NCBI RefSeq assembly: GCF_043099315.1
Contig: NZ_CP170746.1
From: Chlorogloeopsis fritschii
GTDB lineage: Bacteria > Cyanobacteriota > Cyanobacteriia > Cyanobacteriales > Nostocaceae
Length of the DNA stretch: 64,000 nucleotides
Strand: one strand, 5' to 3'
Below are positions 42,656 to 51,512 of the stretch, piece by piece (position 1 is the stretch's first letter; the number at the start of each line of letters is the position of its first letter). The position numbers were made by a program, and so were the translations under genes. The notes under the pieces are model-generated. The model saw only the letters and a list, made by a program, of their open reading frames with translations, searched no databases and was not told the origin of the DNA.

Positions 42656-44317
42656 CTATTTCTTGAAAAACTTTTGCCGCATCCGAGTTACAAAAACATT
42701 CACTTCTGGTAATTTCATCCAAGCAGCAATCGCCCCAAAAATAACCAAGCCTACTAAGCCAGATATACTCAACAGCAATAGTTGACTTAGTAACCCATCT
42801 GTAGTCAAAAACCTTTGTACAACCCCTAAAGTAAAGAAACTGGCAAAACCTGCGACAACGCTGGCAACAGTCAAACCAAAAATAGGTATGCTCCATTCTC
42901 GCCAAGGAATTCCATTCAGCTTGCGATCGAGCAACCATAAAAGCATCAATGTTGAACTCAAATTTACTCCTACTGTTGCTAAAACCAATCCAGGAGCGCC
43001 AAAAGATTTAATTAAAATCCAGTCTAAGAAGACATTGAGAAAGATATTAAACAGACTAATCCGAAAAGGCGTTTCACCGTCACCCAAGGCATAAAATACC
43101 CGCACTAAAACATCACGCCCCAAGTAGACAAACATTCCTGCACCATAGGCAACCAATAGCGAAGACACCATATCTGAGGCAGCTTGATCGAAAGCTCCCC
43201 GCTTATAAACTACACGCACAATCGGATTTGAAAGAGCAATCATCAAAGCGCCCAAGGGTAGCATTGTGAAGGCGGAAAGAACTAATCCTTGGCGAATGCG
43301 TTGTTTTAGCTCATGCCAATCATTTGGATCGGTTAGTCGAGAAAAGATTGGTAAAAGAGGAACCAAAACGACGTTAGAAATTACTCCTAATGGTGTTTGT
43401 ACTAGGAGATTGGCGTAATTCAAGCCAGAGGCAGCAGCAGGAATGAAGGAAGCAAAAATAGAATTTATCTGCCAGTTGATATAGAGCATCCCAGAAGAAA
43501 AGGTAGCTGGCAACATAATTTTCATCACTTCCCTGACTCCTGGCTGATTAAAATCAAACCGCAGGCGGAATGAACCCATACCAATACGTGACTGTGCTAC
43601 TAATTGCACAAGCCATTGCAGCAAAGCTCCCGCTAAAGTTCCGATCGCTAATACTGCGCCGCCATACATCAGATACTCAGCAGTGTAAATTTTAGTACCT
43701 AATTGCAGCCATAAAAAAGCTACGGCAATTACAACTGTAATGCTTGATAATAAAGGGCTAATCGATGGTAACCAAAATTGATTAGCGACGTTTAATGTGC
43801 CAAATCCAATACCAATAAGTCCCGCAAGAATAGCCATTGGTGACATGATCTGGAGTTGTTTTGTGGCGATCGCTTTCACCAATTCTCCATCTGGGCGTTG
43901 ATCTAACCCTGGTGTAGTTACCTCAATCAAATTCCCGGCAAAGATTGCCAAAATAATCGTGACAACCAACAGCACACCACCAACAAGGGTTGTCATAGTC
44001 TCCACCAAAGGAGCAGCTTCTTCTTTTTTGCGCTTGGCTAAAACACTAACAATCGCACTGTAGAAAGGCCCGTTAATGCCGCCAAGTAAAATCAGTAAAA
44101 AACCTGGGATAATATAGGCAAAACTATAAGCATCAGCAACAGGGCCAGTACCAAAAGCTGCACCTATAGCTACTTGCCGTGCCAAACCTACAACTTTGCT
44201 AATGATGGTGGCAACAGCAACAATGCCAGCAATTCCGGCAAGAGAACGAGAAACTTTTTGTTCTTGTGTCACAAATGGTACCCGACAAATATTCAGACGG
44301 CGCTTATCTGAAAACAT
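42656..44317 (-). CDS. murJ: Lipid II flippase MurJ (MviN)
   Basis: It flips undecaprenyl-linked peptidoglycan precursor (lipid II) across the plasma membrane. The protein has up to 553 residues and about 14 membrane helices with the MATE/MOP-type pattern: ISKVVGLARQVAIGAAFGTGPVADAYSFAYIIPGFL at the start, NYANLLVQTPLGVISNVVLVPLLPIFSRL in the middle, and GDGETPFRISLFNIFLNV. The true start may be a GTG at 44272 (VTQEQKVSRSLAGIAG), because related proteins usually begin near there. The N-terminal MFSDKRRLNIC region looks less typical. In this window it works with MurA and GlmM. Confidence 0.95.
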   Translation of the reverse strand: MFSDKRRLNICRVPFVTQEQKVSRSLAGIAGIVAVATIISKVVGLARQVAIGAAFGTGPVADAYSFAYIIPGFLLILLGGINGPFYSAIVSVLAKRKKEEAAPLVETMTTLVGGVLLVVTIILAIFAGNLIEVTTPGLDQRPDGELVKAIATKQLQIMSPMAILAGLIGIGFGTLNVANQFWLPSISPLLSSITVVIAVAFLWLQLGTKIYTAEYLMYGGAVLAIGTLAGALLQWLVQLVAQSRIGMGSFRLRFDFNQPGVREVMKIMLPATFSSGMLYINWQINSIFASFIPAAASGLNYANLLVQTPLGVISNVVLVPLLPIFSRLTDPNDWHELKQRIRQGLVLSAFTMLPLGALMIALSNPIVRVVYKRGAFDQAASDMVSSLLVAYGAGMFVYLGRDVLVRVFYALGDGETPFRISLFNIFLNVFLDWILIKSFGAPGLVLATVGVNLSSTLMLLWLLDRKLNGIPWREWSIPIFGLTVASVVAGFASFFTLGVVQRFLTTDGLLSQLLLLSISGLVGLVIFGAIAAWMKLPEVNVFVTRMRQKFFKK

Positions 44318-44370
44318 TTAACCGGAAATCTAGAACTTTGTCAGGGTATTCTCCGATAAAACTCATTTAA

Positions 44371-44466
44371 TCAAGCGATCGCTGGTTTGGAACTAAGTAA
44401 TACCCATAAACAAGCCAGAATCAAAATTCCTATCAAACCAAACAAGCGCAGTAAAATTTTTTTCAT
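44371..44466 (-). CDS. Possible 31-residue single-span membrane peptide
   Basis: The frame starts ATG at 44466 and encodes MKKILLRLFG, a continuous hydrophobic stretch containing LILAC, then WVLLSSKPAIA and stop. It looks like a membrane peptide, or like a signal peptide whose gene ended early; LILAC could act as a lipobox. No strong ribosome-binding site is seen. It sits between the LCP gene and murJ, all on the same strand. Confidence 0.4.
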   Translation of the reverse strand: MKKILLRLFGLIGILILACLWVLLSSKPAIA

Positions 44467-44574
44467 AAAGTATAGTTGCTTGTTAGTAGGTAGTAGTTAG
44501 TAGGGGAGGCAGTGCGCCCTTGCCTTTTTTAAGTCAGGTAGTAGTTAGTAGTTGGTTTTTAACCACTAACCACT

Positions 44575-44639
44575 GTACGGGCGGGTTTTGCCTATGATTT
44601 CTCTGCTAATCCGACGATCTATCTTTTAAACCCGCCCCT
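44575..44639. repeat. Dispersed palindrome, GTACGGGCGGGTTT family, divergent copy
   Basis: GTACGGGCGGGTTTTGCC and TTTTAAACCCGCCCCT arms are conserved but the centre (ATTTCTCTGCTAATCC) differs from the other copies. It lies between the 31-codon frame and the LCP gene. Confidence 0.75.
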
Positions 44640-44656
44640 ACTAACCACTAAACCTA

Positions 44657-46117
44657 TCACTCTTTCCAATCTTTCCCAATCCGAATTGTGAGATCGGATT
44701 CCAAATCACCTGTTGCCGACACCTCAATGTTACCTAAGCCCAAAACACCTTGCAGTTTTTCTGCTGCTTTACGGTTACCTTTTTGGGCGATAATCTTAGT
44801 CTCGCTGTTCCGAGTCGGTAAATCTGGGACAGTATAAATTTTTGTAAAGCCTTTTTGTTTGAGAGAGTTAATAACTTTTTCAGTTAGCTGGGGTTGATCG
44901 GAAGAATTTTGAATAGCAATTTTGAGACTAGTTACGGGTCGCGCATCAGGCTTGAGACCACCGATAATCACTCCAGTATAATTAGTCAATAAGTCAACTC
45001 TTCCAGTCAGATCCAGCCAATAGCTATCGGGATCTGCACTTAAGCGACTAAAAATACCTGGCAAAATAGCCATTTGGAAATTATCCCTCTCTAAGTTGAG
45101 AGTGAAATTGACTATTGCCATCATTTCTTCAACTTTCAAGTTGGTGTCAAAGTACTTGCCCATAATTCGGACTAGTTGGGGCAATTTGGGTAAAACAGTA
45201 GGACTAAAGAGGCGTTCGCGCAAACCCATAATTAAAGCTTGCTGTCGCTGTACTCTCGGTAAATCCCCCATATTGGCGTCGCGGAACCGGATAAACTGTT
45301 CTGCTTGTTCACCGTTAAGAGTTTGCCAGCCGCTGACTAAATTAATCGAGAATTTCCCAGCAGAGTCTCTATATTCCATCGGTTTAGGAACGAACACCTC
45401 TACTCCACCGAGTTGATCTACCAACTGCCGCAAACCACTAGTAGAAATACGGATATAGCGGTCAATAGGCGCATTGCTCAAGGTGCGACTGACAACCCGC
45501 GCTGCTAATACAGGCCCTCCTTGGGCATTAGCTTCGGATACTTTAGTTAATCCCTTGGATTCTGGAATTGCTATCATTGTATCCTTGGGAATTGAAAGTA
45601 CCCGTATTGTTTTGTCGTCGGGGTTTAGCCTGAGAAGCAGCATGGTATCGCTTTTACCAGCAAAACTTTCTGGTGAGCCGTCAACAGTGCCAGGAACTGG
45701 TTCGATACCCATCACTAAAATATTCATCGGGCGGATGAGCTTGTATTGGGAGATATTGCTCCAGATTTCCCCAGGTAAAGGCGTTTTTTCCGCGTCTGGG
45801 TTATCCATGCCCAATTCTTCATCTGTTCTATCTATATCACTCCACAACGGAGTCCAAAGCGCCAAGGTTGATACCAACAACCCTGACAAAGTGATCCCAA
45901 CAACTATTGTTAATAGCCAAAAAAGCCACCGAGGCATAGCCAAACCCAATCTTTGGTAAAGCTGGCTAGGGATAGAACCGACAGACTCAACTAATTTAGG
46001 AGACGTTTCTGTTTGCTGTTGCGCATTTACCTGAACAGGTGGCTGCTGCACTCGTTGAGATTTGCTCTTCTTTTGTAATCTTTCTGCTTGTTTAACCACA
46101 ACTTTCTCCCCACTCAA
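44657..46117 (-). CDS. LytR-CpsA-Psr (LCP) family protein
   Basis: LCP enzymes transfer undecaprenyl-linked glycopolymers onto peptidoglycan. The 486-residue protein has a cytoplasmic Gln-rich N-terminus and one membrane helix (about 63-86). The LCP domain (about 130-300) has SDTMLLLRLNPDDKTIRVLSIPKDTMIAIP, an Arg-rich pocket (RYIRISTSGLRQLVDQLGGVEV) and LNGEQAEQFIRFRDANMGDLPRVQRQQALI. A C-terminal LytR_C domain (about 395-482) follows. It is often mis-annotated as a transcriptional regulator. The divergent neighbour makes GDP-mannose, a sugar donor for such glycans. Confidence 0.93.
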   Translation of the reverse strand: MSGEKVVVKQAERLQKKSKSQRVQQPPVQVNAQQQTETSPKLVESVGSIPSQLYQRLGLAMPRWLFWLLTIVVGITLSGLLVSTLALWTPLWSDIDRTDEELGMDNPDAEKTPLPGEIWSNISQYKLIRPMNILVMGIEPVPGTVDGSPESFAGKSDTMLLLRLNPDDKTIRVLSIPKDTMIAIPESKGLTKVSEANAQGGPVLAARVVSRTLSNAPIDRYIRISTSGLRQLVDQLGGVEVFVPKPMEYRDSAGKFSINLVSGWQTLNGEQAEQFIRFRDANMGDLPRVQRQQALIMGLRERLFSPTVLPKLPQLVRIMGKYFDTNLKVEEMMAIVNFTLNLERDNFQMAILPGIFSRLSADPDSYWLDLTGRVDLLTNYTGVIIGGLKPDARPVTSLKIAIQNSSDQPQLTEKVINSLKQKGFTKIYTVPDLPTRNSETKIIAQKGNRKAAEKLQGVLGLGNIEVSATGDLESDLTIRIGKDWKE

Positions 46118-46212
46118 CCACTCCCTGGATGTAATGTTAATGCTAGCTACAAATATTGCTAGTTAAAAACACCACTGTAAACTTGTAATGTTCTTGAATT
46201 TTCCATGACAAC

Positions 46213-47277
46213 ATGACTAGACCATTGTTCCCTGTAATTCTTGCTGGTGGAAAAGGTGAGCGTTTTTGGCCTTTAAGTCGCCAAAACCGTCCTAAGCAAT
46301 TTTTAGATTTAGATGGTAGTGGTAGAAGTCTCCTACAAGTAACCGCTGATCGGCTGCTACCACTTGCAGGCGATTGGGAAAACTTGTGGGTAATAACTTC
46401 TAGTCAGATAGCTCAAGGAGTCAAAGAACAACTGCCTCAACTCCCACCCGATAACTTACTAATTGAGTTACAAGGACGAGACACCGCCGCTGCTGTTGCT
46501 TGGACAAGCTTAGAAATCAAAAAGCGTTACGGAGATGACGCTATTATTGGCTTTTTCCCCGCTGATCACTGGATTGCTAACCAAGAAGCTTTTGCCAACA
46601 CGTTAAATGCAGCAACTCAACTAGCGGCAAACACAGCAGCTATTGTCACATTGGGGATCAAACCTGCCTTTCCATCAACTGGTTACGGCTATATAGAACA
46701 AGGCGAAAAAATTGGTTGCTTTAATGACTTGCCAGCTTATCACGTTAACCGCTTTACTGAAAAGCCTGACCGTCAAACGGCAGAAAAATTTCTCTCTACG
46801 GGACGTTTTAGCTGGAATAGCGGGATGTTTATCTTTCGGGCAGGTGTTGTTCTCAAGGAACTGCATACCCACGCTCCGGATATTATTGAACCGTTGGAAA
46901 AACATGGTTCTGATATTTATCCCCAGCTCCCTAAGATGAGTATAGACTATGCCCTCATGGAAAAGACAGGTCTAGCATATGTAATTCCGGTGGAATTTGG
47001 TTGGGATGATTTAGGTGACTGGAATGCGATCGAGCGTTTGCTGAAAAAAGAAGATACACCAAACGTGGAATTGGGTACTCATGTGGGTTTAGACACACAA
47101 GGCGCAATTATTTATAACAACAATCCCAACGATGTGGTTGTTACTATCGGCTTAGAAGATGTGGTAATTGTGCGCGATCGCAATGTAACTTTGATTGTAA
47201 AAAAAGACCGCACCCAAGAAATCAAACAAATCCTCAAAACTCTCCAAAGCGATCCCCGATTTACAGAACTGCTATGA
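46213..47277 (+). CDS. manC: Mannose-1-phosphate guanylyltransferase
   Basis: It makes GDP-mannose from mannose-1-phosphate and GTP, for exopolysaccharide and glycan synthesis. The 354-residue protein has the nucleotidyltransferase motif LAGGKGERFWPLSRQNRPKQF (pyrophosphorylase signature), the sugar-binding segment YGYIEQG with RFTEKPD, and WNSGMFIFRAG. It lacks the C-terminal phosphomannose isomerase domain of bifunctional enzymes. It is divergent from the LCP gene with a 95-base spacer, consistent with shared control of envelope glycan genes. Confidence 0.94.
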   Translation: MTRPLFPVILAGGKGERFWPLSRQNRPKQFLDLDGSGRSLLQVTADRLLPLAGDWENLWVITSSQIAQGVKEQLPQLPPDNLLIELQGRDTAAAVAWTSLEIKKRYGDDAIIGFFPADHWIANQEAFANTLNAATQLAANTAAIVTLGIKPAFPSTGYGYIEQGEKIGCFNDLPAYHVNRFTEKPDRQTAEKFLSTGRFSWNSGMFIFRAGVVLKELHTHAPDIIEPLEKHGSDIYPQLPKMSIDYALMEKTGLAYVIPVEFGWDDLGDWNAIERLLKKEDTPNVELGTHVGLDTQGAIIYNNNPNDVVVTIGLEDVVIVRDRNVTLIVKKDRTQEIKQILKTLQSDPRFTELL

Positions 47278-47280
47278 AGA

Positions 47281-47345
47281 GGCTAGGGACTAGGGACTGG
47301 GGACTAGGGAAATAATATTTCTTCTACTAGCCCCTAGCCTCTAAC
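47281..47345. repeat. Low-complexity inverted tract (GGGACTAGG / CTAGCCCC)
   Basis: GGCTAGGGACTAGGGACTGGGG is followed by the inverse pyrimidine-rich strand CTAGCCCCTAGCCTCTAACC. The whole forms a long imperfect hairpin after the manC stop and might act as a transcript 3' end. Confidence 0.65.
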
Positions 47346-47427
47346 CTCTAGCCCCTAACCCTTGACAGAGGCTGAAAAGACAAATTTTCCGATATAAATT
47401 GAGTGTTGGATATTTTGTCTCCTAATT

Positions 47428-47718
47428 ATGGAAATTACCTACTTAGAGCCTCTTGCCAAGAAAACAGCAATAAACTCTATTACTACCTATCAACATTATA
47501 TTTCTCCGCACAAAGGATTTTCTTGCCCTCATCGCCTGTTACACGGTGGGGATTCCTGCTCGCAATACGTTAAAAGAATGCTGAGTGAGCAAAGTTTAGT
47601 AGAAGCCGTACAATCATCTTTACAAAGATTTAAGGATTGCGCTCATGCCAGCACAATTCTCACAACCAGAAACTCTGGTGGCGGATGTATTGTCATCCCT
47701 TGTTGCATACCTGTTTAA
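47428..47718 (+). CDS. yidD: Membrane protein insertion efficiency factor YidD
   Basis: This 96-residue peripheral membrane protein is thought to help YidC-dependent membrane protein insertion. The family signature is clear: ITTYQHYISPHKGFSCPHRLLHGGDSCSQYVKRML, followed by the Cys-rich CIVIPCCIPV tail. The length is usual. It is followed 50 bases later by the ABC1-kinase gene on the same strand. Linkage to yidC is not seen here. Confidence 0.93.
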   Translation: MEITYLEPLAKKTAINSITTYQHYISPHKGFSCPHRLLHGGDSCSQYVKRMLSEQSLVEAVQSSLQRFKDCAHASTILTTRNSGGGCIVIPCCIPV

Positions 47719-47768
47719 TCAATTTGTTTTTTCGCGTTTCCTGCATCTAATGGCAGTTCGTTAAAATT

Positions 47769-49415
47769 ATGTTCCTCACCCAAACTGTTCCCCGTCAACG
47801 AGAAATCATCGAAGTTTTATTCCGCAATGGCTGGGATTATATGCGAAGGTTGCTCACTGGCGGCAAACCTGATGAGCCTCAATTGCCCACACCTGCGGTT
47901 TTGAAAAATATCTTGGTAGATTTGGGGCCTGTTTATGTTAAGCTTGGCCAGCTAATGTCTACCCGTCCAGACTTACTGAGTGCGTCCTACATCGAGGAAC
48001 TGTCAACGCTGCAAGACGAAGTACCACCTGTTGCTTGGTCAGAAATCGAAGTTGTCATCCGCAAACAACTAAAACAGCCTTTAGAGGAAACTTTTGCTAC
48101 CATAAATCCCGTGCCGGTAGCAGCTGGCTCAATTGCTCAGACACACCGAGCTACACTCAAAGATGGACGGGAAGTGGCGCTTAAGGTTCAACGTCCGGGA
48201 ATTGATATCATTGTTAACCAAGATATTGCTTTAATTCAAGGTATTGCTGATTTAGTGGCACGTACTGAATTTGGGCAAACCTACGAAATCAAATCTATTG
48301 CTGAAGAATTTACCAAAGCACTAGAAGCTGAGTTAGATTTTACACGAGAAGCTAGTTATACCGAGCAATTACGACGCAATTTATCTCAAGGTCGTTGGTT
48401 TGATCCCAATCAGGTAGTAGTTGCAGAAATTTACTGGGATGTGACTACCCCTAAATTGATGGTGATGGAATGGTTGGATGGTGTACCGCTATTGTCAGCT
48501 AATCTTGATGATCACCAAAACGGTAAAAGTCCTGCCGTCGAACGCCAAAGAATTACCACCTTGTTATTCCGTGCTTTTTTCCAGCAGCTTTATATAGACG
48601 GCTTCTTTCATGCCGATCCACATCCAGGGAATTTGTTTTATCTCAAAGATGGACGGGTTGCTTTACTTGATTGTGGCATGATGGGACGGCTCGATCCGCG
48701 CACGCAACGGATATTGACAGAGATGTTACTGGCAATTGTTGATTTAGATGCCCAACGCTGTGCTCAGTTAACTTTGCAGTTGTCTGACTCTGCTCAACCA
48801 GTAATTCTGTCTCGCCTGGAAAATGACTATGACCGGATGCTACGCAAGTATTACAATTTAAGCCTGTCTCAATTGAATTTCAGCCAGATTATTTACGAGC
48901 TGCTGCAAGTTGCCCGAAATAATAAAATTCGCTTGCCTAGCAACATGGGCTTGTATGCTAAGACTCTGGCTAATTTAGAGGGAGTAGCGCGGTTATTCAA
49001 CCCAGAGGTTAACTTCATAGATGAAGTTCAGCCATTGCTTACAGACTTATTCCGACGCCAATTAGTTGGAGAAGCTCCCGTGCGATCGCTCCTGAGAACA
49101 GCATTGGATCTTAAAAGTTTGTCTTTACAATCTCCCCGACATATTGAATTGCTTTTAGATAGAGTTACATCAGAAACACTACAGTGGAATTTATCTTTAC
49201 GCGGATTAGATGGATTGCGCCGTACAGCAGACGATGCCGCCAATCGCCTGTCTTTTAGCATCTTAGTAGGTTCACTGATTATGGGGGCAGCAATTATTTC
49301 TAGTAATGCACGTACAGCCCAACTATCTTTTTTAAGCAACGTGTTATTTGCTACTGCTAGTTTATTGGGATTGTGGTTGATTATCAGTATTCTGCGATCG
49401 GGTCGTTTACGTTAA
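47769..49415 (+). CDS. ABC1/UbiB-family atypical kinase
   Basis: This protein-kinase-like ATPase family acts in quinone biosynthesis (UbiB/COQ8) and, in cyanobacteria and plastids, in prenyl-lipid and tocopherol metabolism. The 548-residue protein has the KxGQ motif YVKLGQLMSTRPDLL, the Ala-rich nucleotide loop AAGSIAQTHRATLKDGREVALKVQRPG, catalytic HADPHPGNLFYL and metal-binding DCGMMGRLD. Two membrane helices lie at the C-terminus (FSILVGSLIMGAAIISS and the last 25 residues). Cyanobacteria have several paralogues, so the exact substrate pathway is not assigned. Confidence 0.94.
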   Translation: MFLTQTVPRQREIIEVLFRNGWDYMRRLLTGGKPDEPQLPTPAVLKNILVDLGPVYVKLGQLMSTRPDLLSASYIEELSTLQDEVPPVAWSEIEVVIRKQLKQPLEETFATINPVPVAAGSIAQTHRATLKDGREVALKVQRPGIDIIVNQDIALIQGIADLVARTEFGQTYEIKSIAEEFTKALEAELDFTREASYTEQLRRNLSQGRWFDPNQVVVAEIYWDVTTPKLMVMEWLDGVPLLSANLDDHQNGKSPAVERQRITTLLFRAFFQQLYIDGFFHADPHPGNLFYLKDGRVALLDCGMMGRLDPRTQRILTEMLLAIVDLDAQRCAQLTLQLSDSAQPVILSRLENDYDRMLRKYYNLSLSQLNFSQIIYELLQVARNNKIRLPSNMGLYAKTLANLEGVARLFNPEVNFIDEVQPLLTDLFRRQLVGEAPVRSLLRTALDLKSLSLQSPRHIELLLDRVTSETLQWNLSLRGLDGLRRTADDAANRLSFSILVGSLIMGAAIISSNARTAQLSFLSNVLFATASLLGLWLIISILRSGRLR

Positions 49416-49529
49416 AAAATGGTTAATGGTTAGTCAATAGTCATTGGTCATTAGTCATTTGTTAGTGGTTAGTGGTAAATAACTTTTTAACCGAAAGATA
49501 ATCAACAACAGCCGCTCCTACCAACTACT

Positions 49530-49592
49530 GTACGGGCGGGTTTAGAAGATAAGTTATCGGTTTGAACCAAAAGTTAATCAACAAAACCCGCA
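49530..49592. repeat. Dispersed palindrome, GTACGGGCGGGTTT family
   Basis: GTACGGGCGGGTTTAGAAG to CAACAAAACCCGCACGG, in the 49416-49662 gap between the ABC1 kinase and the ABC transporter. A degenerate partial copy (AACCGAAAGATAATCAACAA) precedes it at about 49488-49520. Confidence 0.82.
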
Positions 49593-49662
49593 CGGCAGTC
49601 GCACTCGACGCGCTTAACCCGCAAGGGCGCGCTGCCTCCCCTACTATCTACTAAAAAAATAT

Positions 49663-50649
49663 ATGCCGATTATCGAAGCTCAAAATTTGAGCAAAGTTTA
49701 TCCTGTTGCTGTTAAAGAACCGGGCATAATTGGGACAATTACCCACTTTTTTCGTCGCACCTATCGCGAAATTAAAGCGGTTCAGGATGTTTCCTTTGAA
49801 ATTGGAGCTGGTGAAGTAGTAGGCTTTTTAGGGCCAAATGGTGCAGGTAAAACTACTACACTCAAAATGCTGACGGGATTGATTCATCCTTCTAGTGGCA
49901 AAGTCAGAGTAGCTGGTTATGTTCCCTTCCGTCGTCAAGAAGGTTTTTTGCAAAAGATTACCTTAGTTATGGGGCAAAAACAGCAGTTACTTTGGGACTT
50001 GCCAGCAATGGATTCTCTGAGAATTAACGCTGCTGTGTACAATATCTCGGAGCGTGAGTTCCGTCAGCGGGTGGGGGAATTAACTGAGATGCTGTCCTTA
50101 GAAGGCAAGCTTTCCCAGCCTGTACGGAAGCTATCTTTGGGTGAACGGATGAAAGCAGAACTTTTGGCAGCACTGTTGCACCATCCCAAAGTGTTGTTTT
50201 TAGATGAACCCACTTTAGGATTGGATGTCAATGCCCAAGTAGGAGTGCGTGATTTCTTACGCGAATACAATCAGCGCTATCAGGCAACGGTGTTATTAAC
50301 TAGTCATTATATGGCTGATATCACAGCTTTATGCGAACGAGTACTGTTAATTCATCGGGGCAATTTGATGTATGACGGTAGTTTGGATGGATTACTAGAA
50401 AGGTTTGCACCATATCGAGAAGTTCATGTGGAGTTAGCTCATTCTCTGCCCAAAGAAAAACTCATGCTTTATGGTGATGTGCAAAAGCTAGATGGGCGAA
50501 TGGTGTGTTTTATGGTGCAGCAAGAAGAATTAACACGTACAGTATCGCGAATTTTAGTTGAGTTAGAGGTAACTGATTTAAAAGTGACTGAACCGCCAGT
50601 AGAAGAGGTGATTGGGCGAGTATTTTTAGAGGGAGTGGTTAGTGGTTAA
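49663..50649 (+). CDS. ABC-2 type transporter, ATP-binding subunit
   Basis: This 328-residue ATPase powers export by an ABC-2 permease. Walker A GPNGAGKTTT is at about residue 55, with the signature LSLGERMKAELLAALL, Walker B VLFLDEPTLGLD, and switch His in LTSHYMAD. A C-terminal extension (250-328) with VEEVIGRVFLEG is typical of this subfamily. The permease gene follows with no gap, so they form an operon. The substrate is unknown. Confidence 0.93.
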   Translation: MPIIEAQNLSKVYPVAVKEPGIIGTITHFFRRTYREIKAVQDVSFEIGAGEVVGFLGPNGAGKTTTLKMLTGLIHPSSGKVRVAGYVPFRRQEGFLQKITLVMGQKQQLLWDLPAMDSLRINAAVYNISEREFRQRVGELTEMLSLEGKLSQPVRKLSLGERMKAELLAALLHHPKVLFLDEPTLGLDVNAQVGVRDFLREYNQRYQATVLLTSHYMADITALCERVLLIHRGNLMYDGSLDGLLERFAPYREVHVELAHSLPKEKLMLYGDVQKLDGRMVCFMVQQEELTRTVSRILVELEVTDLKVTEPPVEEVIGRVFLEGVVSG

Positions 50650-51438
50650 ATGAAGCGCATCTTTAGAACAGCTTTGACATTACTTTCTGTTTACTATGCT
50701 TACATGGTGGAGTATCGGGCAGAACTAATTTTATGGGTTTTGTCTGGTTCTTTGCCAATTATATTAATGGGAGTTTGGACGCAGGCGGCACAAGGTGGAA
50801 ATTTTGGTTTAACACCTGTAGATTTTGCCCGTTACTTTCTAGCAGTTTTTCTAGTTAGGCAATTAACAGTTGTTTGGGCAATTTGGGATGTTGAAAAGGA
50901 AGTAATAGAAGGCAAGCTTTCTAATCGATTATTACAACCGCTCGATCCAGTCTGGCATCATGTTGCATCTCATCTAGGTGAAAGAGGCGCTCGTATACCT
51001 TTTACGTTTCTGTTAATTGGATTATTTTTTATACTGTATCCTCAAGCTTTTTGGATACCGAGTTTAGGAGAAATTTGTTTGTTTCTCTTGGCAGGGGTAT
51101 TGGCTTTTATCTTACGCTTTGTAATTCAGTATACGTTTGCTCTATTTGCTTTTTGGACAGAAAGAGCTAGCGCCATAGAAAATTTTTGGTTTTTGTTTTA
51201 TTTGTTTTTGTCTGGGATGATTGCCCCTTTAGATGTTTTCCCTGAACCAGTAAGGACAGTAGTACTTTTCACACCTTTTCCCTATTTAATTGATTTTCCT
51301 GCGAGTATTTTGGTGGGGCTACCTGTAGATATGACAAGGGGATTTTTAGCAACATTAGGTTGGATTTTATTATTTTTGATTTTGAATCGCTGGCTATGGC
51401 GGCAAGGATTAAAGCAGTATTCGGGAATGGGAGCGTAG
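50650..51438 (+). CDS. ABC-2 type transporter, permease subunit
   Basis: This 262-residue membrane protein has about six helices; segments include LILWVLSGSLPIILMGVW, YFLAVFLVRQLTVVWAIWDVE (preceding the conserved KEVIEGKLSNRLLQPLDPVWHH) and a C-terminal helix LGWILLFLILNRWLW. It begins directly at the end of the ATPase gene. Related systems often use two different permeases; here only one is encoded next to the ATPase, and the other may lie elsewhere or be absent. The substrate is unknown. Confidence 0.9.
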   Translation: MKRIFRTALTLLSVYYAYMVEYRAELILWVLSGSLPIILMGVWTQAAQGGNFGLTPVDFARYFLAVFLVRQLTVVWAIWDVEKEVIEGKLSNRLLQPLDPVWHHVASHLGERGARIPFTFLLIGLFFILYPQAFWIPSLGEICLFLLAGVLAFILRFVIQYTFALFAFWTERASAIENFWFLFYLFLSGMIAPLDVFPEPVRTVVLFTPFPYLIDFPASILVGLPVDMTRGFLATLGWILLFLILNRWLWRQGLKQYSGMGA

Positions 51439-51512
51439 AAGAGGACAAGGGGACAGGGGACAAGGGGACAAGAGGTAAATTACAATCCTTCTGTCTCCTG
51501 CCTCCTGCCTTC

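Larger units (their letters stand above)
44318..44656. other. Intergenic region murJ-LCP gene
   Basis: It holds a possible 31-codon membrane-peptide gene on the minus strand and a copy of the GTACGGGCGGGTTT repeat family, with GTAGTTAGTAG-type tandem strings between them. Confidence 0.5.
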
